Origin: Papaver somniferum
Lineage: Eukaryota > Streptophyta > Magnoliopsida > Ranunculales > Papaveraceae
Direction: 5' to 3'
Length of the DNA: 64,000 nucleotides
Assembly: GCF_003573695.1 (NCBI RefSeq)
Contig: NC_039363.1
Location: 160,482,406-160,546,405, forward strand
Position 1 is the first letter of the stretch. Each line of letters opens with the position of its first letter. Of this stretch, positions 57,724 to 64,000 are shown piece after piece. Position numbers and translations under genes: made by a program. The notes under the pieces are model-generated. The model was given only the letters and a program-made list of their open reading frames with translations. It was not told the origin of the DNA and ran no database searches.

Positions 57724-58240
57724 CTAATCCTTTCCTAAGTCTGGCTGAAGACTTTAAACTTAGCACTTCTTGGGAGGTAACCCAATATTCTTGCAACACG
57801 GTAATATCCTTCCTTAACTCTTTTGCTTCAAATAGTAACAGTTTCTCCTTGTTCATGCTTTTAGTTTCATCTTTAGAACATTGAGGACAATGTTAGATTT
57901 AAGTTTGGGGGTATGGAAGAAACTTTTTAGTTGCAATAAATAAACTCCAGAGCCTAGAAATTTACGCCTATTAAGGATAGCACTAACCAATCTAAGTGGA
58001 TGGAAACATTTTTGTTTTAGGAGCTGAGGAACCAATCTGAGTAGATGGAAACATCTATAGAGTCTATTCATAAAAGCACAGAGCTCAAGTGTTAGAAATA
58101 ACATGATAGTTTCTCCATATCTCGTCGAGTCCTTTTCACCTTCTATTTTTAGTTTTCTTTTATTTCAAGTGATTTGGTGGGGCACACGATTCAAGTTGTT
58201 ACCTTTGCTAGGGTGAAATAGAGTGACTGAGTTACCTTTT

Positions 58241-58278
<38 letters not shown>

Positions 58279-58898
58279 NNNNNNNNNNNNNNNNNNNNNN
58301 NNNNNNNNNNNNNNNNNNNNNNNNNNNNNNNNNNNNNNNNNATTGTTATGTGTAGTCAACTGCTGGTTCCCTTGTATTTGCCAGTTTGTTGATCTAGATT
58401 TAAGTTATTGACCACTGGTTCCCTTGTATATGCTAGTGTGTTAATATTAGTCAGACCGGTATCTCAGTCATTTAGGTTAGGTTCACCTTGGCAGAGGCCT
58501 TCAGACAGATATGGGAAACACCGTTCACTTTTCAACCATCTACATTTTTCTTTTTCCATCTTCTTGATCTTTTCATGTGATTAGTATGACTCCGAGTATG
58601 ATGTCCATCGTGAAACTATCTTAGTAGAGCTCTGTCACTTATATGAATTTTAGTATGCTTGAGTGCAAACTCGTATACATCAATTGGAATTTCGCGTCAG
58701 GGTACTTTCTCCTGTAATTAATAAGTATGCCAACCAAGGAGGTTCTTTAGTGCTTTCCAAGATTTTTCGTAGATAGCTAGGGTCTGGAGTATTGGTTTTT
58801 GTGGGTACACCTCTGATAAACCCACCCGAGATTAACTCGGTCACTTTTCAAGAATAAATTTTGCTCGAGGACTAGCAAATAATAAGTTTGGGGGTATT
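57724..58898 (+). other. Array 3' region, copy 2
   Basis: Non-coding. Holds blocks shared with the Athila 3' region (58080-58110, 58640-58800), an A run of ~37 (58242-58278), a 63-N gap (58279-58341) and the polypurine tract 'aagtttgggggtatt' (58884-58898). Confidence 0.8.
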
Positions 58899-60418
58899 TG
58901 ATAGACACATTTTTGTGTCTAATTTGATCTCAATAATATATATTGTTGGCACTCGATTTTGTACTAATTTTGTTATTTTATGTATTTGTAGGTATTTTTT
59001 GGAAATAAATATTTTTGGAAAATTCGGCTCGAAAAGTTGATTTTGGCCCCCGGAGGACAAGTGTTATTCGGACTCTCGCTTTTGGATAAGGGGTAACCTA
59101 ATTACTAAGGGGCACCCCCAGGTCACCCCCAAGGCAGCTGCTATTCGCACCCCAGTCCTGGTTAGGGGGAGGACACCCTTTCTTCACGATTCAAAAAATG
59201 GCGGGAAAATCTTATGCCATGCACACTTCACTGGCAGTTTAGGGTTCGATCTTGTGTGGGATTTGAGCGAGATTCAATCGCTGGAAATGATTGGGATGGA
59301 CCTAATATAGCCTAACAGGCTTGGTACAATGAATTGGATTGAAAAACTTGGGCCAGAAATCCGAGTTTGGAAGTAAACAGGGGACCGAGATATTTTTAAA
59401 TTTACGGAAGCTGTGTGAAGATTGGGAGAAGATATTTGGGAAGATATTCTCTCATGATATTATACGAACAATTTAAGACAATCCAGAGACGCGTAGAAGA
59501 GTTAAACAGGGAAGAAAATCCCATATCCTGCATGAAATACAAAGAAAATATTCCCGACGTTAATGGAGATTTCGGGGAGTTATTGTGAAGATTTGAAGGC
59601 ATTAAACAGTATATAAAGGCTCTTTGGGTCTACTAGAGAGGGTGTCGAGAGTTTGGGGAGGCTTGGAGGCGAGCAGAGAGGCGCAGGAGGAGTTGCAGAG
59701 AAGTTACCTGCTGCTGCTGCTGCCATTAACACGCCTGAAGAACACGAAGAACGGACTCGCAGCATCAGTCGTTTATCAACAGAAACATCGACTGTCCTAT
59801 GTGGGCCGTAGTTCTTCAACGACAACAGCACCTCAGATTTGTCGTTGATTCTGGACGCCTCCTGTGGGTCGCAGAGTTCTGTTTTACATCAATTTCTTGT
59901 ATTTCTCTTCATTGTAAAACACTTTTGAGCATCAATGAAATATTTTGAGAGCATGTTTACTATGATGAGCTAAACCCCAACACTGGGGTGATGGAGGAAG
60001 CCTTATTTCACACTTGGGTAATTATATTTAATTCTTCTCATGACTTTTGCACTAATTTTAATTGAAATTATGATTTGAAAAAATTAGTTGTCATTTGATT
60101 TGATGCGGCATGCTTAGCTTAGATGATTTGATGCCTCATGCTTAATATTTACATCTAATATTTGGAGAATTTATCTTGGCAAAAATAAGAGTCAATATAT
60201 TTTATATATTTACTGAGCTATAATTGTTAAAAGAATCATTATTTGAACCTTAAGAAATGAATTCGGTGGAATCCTAAACCCCGGTACCTCTTGCACCATT
60301 GTTAATATTTTTGTGTATATAATTTTTATTAAATCTAAAAAAATCTGCTTTCACAAGTCTGAAAAGAACCCTATTTTATAACCACTATTACTACAACCCC
60401 ACAGAAAATCTATAATCA
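58899..60418 (+). repeat. Array LTR 3
   Basis: 1520 bp, TATA-like at 59609-59618. Followed directly by TTGAA, the right copy of the target duplication. Confidence 0.9.
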
Positions 60419-61876
60419 TTGAACAACTCTATCAACTAGTTCTTATGAGTCATTTGAACTAGTTATGAGAAAGATGAATACGGTTAATATGAAAGTGCTC
60501 ATATGGCTAACCATTGGTTAACTATTTGTGAACCAACAAAGTGTACACGTTTAGGTATGGTTAATCAAACCTAAATGAATGCATTTCACTTGTGTGTGTG
60601 ACAAGCTAAGTTTCGATCTAACGGTTGAAAGATATTAGCTTGGTAGAATCATGTTTTTCATCTAACAGTGAATATTGAATGCTTTGTTACCAAGGTAACT
60701 TAGATTGCAAACCCTGATTTGAAAACTATATAAAGGAGACATATAGCATCTGGAAAAACTAATCCCCACACCTCTTGTGTGATACTAGTTGGTTTGCTAG
60801 GTCGATTCTCCTTTAACATTAGGTTTCTTCTCGAGATCCTGTAGGTTAACGACTGAAAGACTTCATTGGGATTGTAAAGCCAGGCGAAACTACTTTTCTT
60901 ATAGTTGAGCGATCTGATCTTGCACTTTTCTATCGTACGGGTTCAATTGAATAATTGGCTTGAGATTATATCTCTGATAGGGCAAGATAAAAAGAAATCA
61001 CAAACATCTGCGTCTCATCGTTTGTGATTCCACAAATATCTAATTTCGCTACCATACGAGTTAGATTATTGTGAGGTGATTGATAATACTAGGATGTTCT
61101 TCGGGAATATAATTCTGGGTTATCAATTAGTTCTTGTTCACCTTGATTTATCAAAAGACGGAACAAAAACTCTTGGTTATTTCTGTGGGAGACAGATTTA
61201 TTCAATTCTATAGAATTTTCTATGTGAGACAGATTTGTCTATCAAGTCTTCGACTTTGGGTCGTAGCAACTCTTAGTTGTGGGTGAGATCAGCTAAGGGA
61301 ATCAAGTGCGTAGTATCCTGCTAGGATCAGAGACATAAGGAGTGCATCTGTACCTTGAATCAGTGTGAGATTGATTAGGGTTCAACTACAGTCCAGACCG
61401 AAGTTTGTTTGTAGTAGGCTAGTATCTGTAGCGGCTTAATATAGTGTGGTGTTCAATCTGAACTAGGTCCCGAGGTTTTTCTGCATTTGCGGTTTCCTCG
61501 TTAACAAAACTTCTAATGTCTATGTTATTTCTATTCCGCATTATATTTTGTTATATAATTGAAATATCACAGGTTGTGCGTTGTATCGATCAATTGTGAA
61601 ATCCAACCTTTGGTTGTTGATTGGAAATTGATTGATCCTTGGATATTGGTCTTTGGTACCATCCAAGTTATTATCCTTGTATTTGATAAAGACTCGCAGA
61701 TTTCTATTTGCTCGAGTAAAAATCAAATCAAGTGAGAGAGATATTAACTCCTCGATATACTTTTCTCTAGATTAAGTCTGACTGTCTAGTTGATTCTCTA
61801 GAAAGTATATTGGAGTTAGTCCATACAAATTGCTAATCGAAATATTGGGTGAGGTTGTTGTACCCCCGCATTTTCA
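60419..61876 (+). mobile_element. SIRE-like solo LTR, plus orientation, second part (U3/R/U5)
   Basis: Continues the LTR interrupted at 48693: 'gaacaactctatcaactagt', promoter 'actatataaagg' at 60726-60737, R/U5 with 'cagctaagggaatcaagtgc' (61290). It ends CCCCCGCATTTTCA at 61876, followed by the right ACTAT. With 47707-48693 the LTR is about 2.44 kb. Confidence 0.88.
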
Positions 61877-62002
61877 ACTATCCTAATCCGATACTTAGCT
61901 ATAAGTGGGCTATAAATCAAGACTTATAGTTTTGGCAACTAAACTTGACAAACGATCTTGAGATAGAAACGCTTGCGAGTTTGAGCGAGAAGAGCTCTAA
62001 CA
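61877..62002 (-). mobile_element. SIRE-like LTR, right part
   Basis: Completes the LTR begun at 45322. Ends with 'gagctctaaca' and is followed at once by the reverse of a polypurine tract. Confidence 0.85.
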
Positions 62003-63022
62003 ATCTCCCCCTTTGTCAATTTTCGTGACAAAACTATCAATACATATAGATTAAAAAACAATAAACTTTGTAGCTTCTCATCCAAATGCTTGATCTCCTT
62101 GGTTCTTCAACATTACTAGAAATCTTTGTCACTTCCAAGTACTTCAATGATTCTAAATGTGTTAAACTCAACATCATAGTTGTTGAAGATCCGTAGATAT
62201 AACAATGAGAAAACAATAGCTCTCAATCATTGTTATTCAGTGTCATAGTATTATTATGCAACATCAAAGTTCAATTGTATCACAACTTTGATAACAATAC
62301 TATGGTGATATGTATCACTCCCCCTTAGTCAATACTTCATCTCACATGAAAACCACTCCCCCTTACATAATGATCCGTAAAACATATGTATTTGTAGTGT
62401 AAACTACACATTAATTCTCCCCCTTTTCGTTAATATAAATTGGCAAAGGTACGAAAACTAGTGGGATCCTAATGAAATTTCCATAGAGATACTTCATGAC
62501 CAAAAAAGAACCACATATCAAATTTGTTTACATAAAGATACAAGATAACCCGTATAATATTCCACAGCTGCACTCCCCACAAAGATATGGCAATTAAGCA
62601 CAAGTTCAAATAAGAACTCTCCCCCATAAAATGTCATTCCCAAAAGAACAACAAGAGCGAACTTACTTTCACAAGAAAATAAGGATATCTTTGGACATTA
62701 ACAAATCACATGAAATATGAATCTGTATCCAAAATACTCAATTAAATTAACCACAAGAGAACCCATGATTAATTTAATCGGAAATGCTCAATATAAAAAA
62801 ACTTACAGAGATGCATAGTAATAAAACAAAGATGTGGATTATGAAACCAATACTGCGGAATATTCAAAGATTCATTCTATTTTTTATCAATATTTGCATA
62901 GAGACATATAATAGACTTAATCTTTGTAAACAAAAGTTCATCCTATCTTCCATCAATATTTGCATAGTGACATAATAGGCTTAACTTTGTTTGTAAAATT
63001 CATCTGTACTTCTTATGGACTT
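62003..63022 (-). mobile_element. SIRE-like internal 3' region with repeated G-rich tracts
   Basis: Directly right of the 3' LTR, bases 62005-62017 read in reverse GACAAAGGGGGAG, the polypurine tract of SIRE-like elements. The same CTCCCCC word recurs at 62318, 62356, 62417 and 62619. No ORF of note; pol and gag are absent. The rest of the element has been deleted or replaced by the LTR starting at 63023. Confidence 0.75.
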
Positions 63023-64000
63023 TGAAAAAGAGGAGGTCTAACAACCACACCCAATATTTCGTTTGGCAATCTGAATAGACAAACTCCAATATATTTTTAA
63101 GAGAATCAACTACACAGTCAAACTCAATCAATAAAAAAGTATATCAAAGAGTTTATATCCATATCTCTTAATTCAATCCACAATCAACAAATAGGAATTT
63201 GCGAGTCTGATTTAATAAAAGAGAAATAACTTGAACGGTACCAAAGACCAATGTTCAAGGATCAATCAATTTCAATCAACAACCAAAGGTTGGATTTACC
63301 AATTGATCGATTCAACGCACAACCTGTGATATTTCAATTACATAACAAAATATAATGTGGAAAAGAAATAACACAGACACCAAAATTTTGTTAACGAGGA
63401 AAACCGCAAATGCAGAAAAACCCCGGGACCTAGTCTAGCGTTGAAAACCACACTGTATTAAACCGCTACAAACACTAGCCTACTACCAATGAACTTCGGA
63501 CTGGAATTTAATTGAACCCTAATCAATCTCACAATGATCAAGGTACAGTCGCGCTCCTTACGTCTCTGAACCCCAGCAGGATTCTACGCACTTGATTCTC
63601 TTAGTTGATCTCACCCACAACCAAGAGTTGCTACGACCGGAGACTTGATAAACAAATCTTTCTCACACAGAAAAGTCTATTGAAATAGATAAATCTTTCT
63701 CCCACATAAATACCTACGAGTTTTGTTCCGTCTTTTGAGAAATCAAGGTGCACACCAACCAGTTGATAAACCAGACTTATATTCCCAAAGAACAGCCTAG
63801 TATTATCGTTCACCTCAGAATAATCTTAATCGCATGGTAGCGAAACAAGATATCGTGGAATTAAAAACGATGAGACGAAGATGTTTGTGACTACTTTTCA
63901 ATCTTGCCTATCGGAGAATAAATCTCGAGCAAATCTTAAAGAAGATAGTACTCAACACGATGGAAAACAGCAAGATCAGAACACGCAACTACAGAGAAAA
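63023..64000 (-). mobile_element. SIRE-like LTR, cut by window end
   Basis: Starts TGAAAAAGAGGAGGTCTAAC and carries U5/R ('cacttgattctcttagttga' at 63589). U3 lies beyond the window. No primer binding site precedes it, so it is either a separate insertion or the 5' LTR of an element whose leader was lost. Confidence 0.8.

Larger units (their letters stand above)
48694..60418 (+). mobile_element. Tandem Athila-derived array: LTR-int-LTR-int-LTR
   Basis: Three near-identical ~1.52 kb LTRs at 48694-50213, 53486-55003 and 58899-60418, all TGATAGACAC...TATAATCA, separate two copies of one internal region (50214-53485, 55004-58898). One perfect target duplication, TTGAA, flanks the whole array (48689-48693, 60419-60423); no second insertion site is seen. 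Each internal copy has the primer site TGGCGCCGCCGACGCGGA, a ~1.05 kb leader, one long ORF and a 3' region with a polypurine tract. The leader and 3' region match the Athila element at 24161-35028, but gag-pol is absent. Assembly gaps interrupt both copies. Confidence 0.88.

Noticed and set aside
62003..63022. Functional SIRE-like element between the two flanking LTRs
   Set aside because: No gag, pol or primer binding site between them.

Overview
This is a stretch of a dicot plant nuclear genome. It has one intact spliced nuclear gene (a receptor-like kinase) in a sea of nested LTR retrotransposons, AT-rich non-coding DNA and three assembly gaps (Ns at 52462-52890, 56296-56305, 58279-58341). 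The repeat families (long-LTR SIRE-like copia, Athila-like and Tat-like gypsy) and their style remind me of a Papaveraceae genome such as poppy, but that is an impression, not something the sequence proves. No tRNA, rRNA, organellar or bacterial gene was recognised.

Layout. 1-7932: pieces of SIRE-like copia elements on the minus strand (LTRs, a decayed gag, a tRNA-iMet-type primer site), with a solo LTR of another family (starting TGATAAG) inside the gag. 7933-11420: LTR-like AT-rich DNA, including a diverged relative of the TGATAAG LTR. 11421-14767: a decayed minus-strand gene of the plant mobile domain (PMD/MAIN-like) type, split by a 2.4 kb SIRE-like solo LTR with a perfect GCTGT target duplication. 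15127-15586: a hairpin Tourist-like MITE. 15587-20639: the receptor-like kinase with promoter, spliced uORF-containing leader and seven coding exons.

20640-44304: a SIRE-like LTR was hit by a Tat-lineage gypsy element (22306-44113). That element was hit in its left LTR by a complete but inactive Athila element (24161-35028, minus) and in its interior by a palindromic foldback DNA element (38708-39641). The Tat element has lost nearly all of pol but keeps a decayed antisense reading frame (40285-40881) before its right LTR.

44416-64000: SIRE-like LTR fragments in both orientations. A minus-strand LTR (45322-62002) was split by a plus-strand solo LTR (47707-61876, TSD ACTAT). That was split in turn by a tandem array LTR-internal-LTR-internal-LTR (48694-60418, TSD TTGAA). 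The array's element shares LTR style, primer site, leader and 3' region with the Athila element, but in place of gag-pol it carries a single long uncharacterised acidic, tyrosine-rich reading frame. This non-autonomous, ORF-carrying Athila derivative is the most interesting object in the window.

The target-site duplications order the insertions: SIRE-like LTRs first, then the Tat element and the solo LTR, then the Athila element and the Athila-derived array. The kinase gene is the only locus that looks under coding constraint as a host gene.
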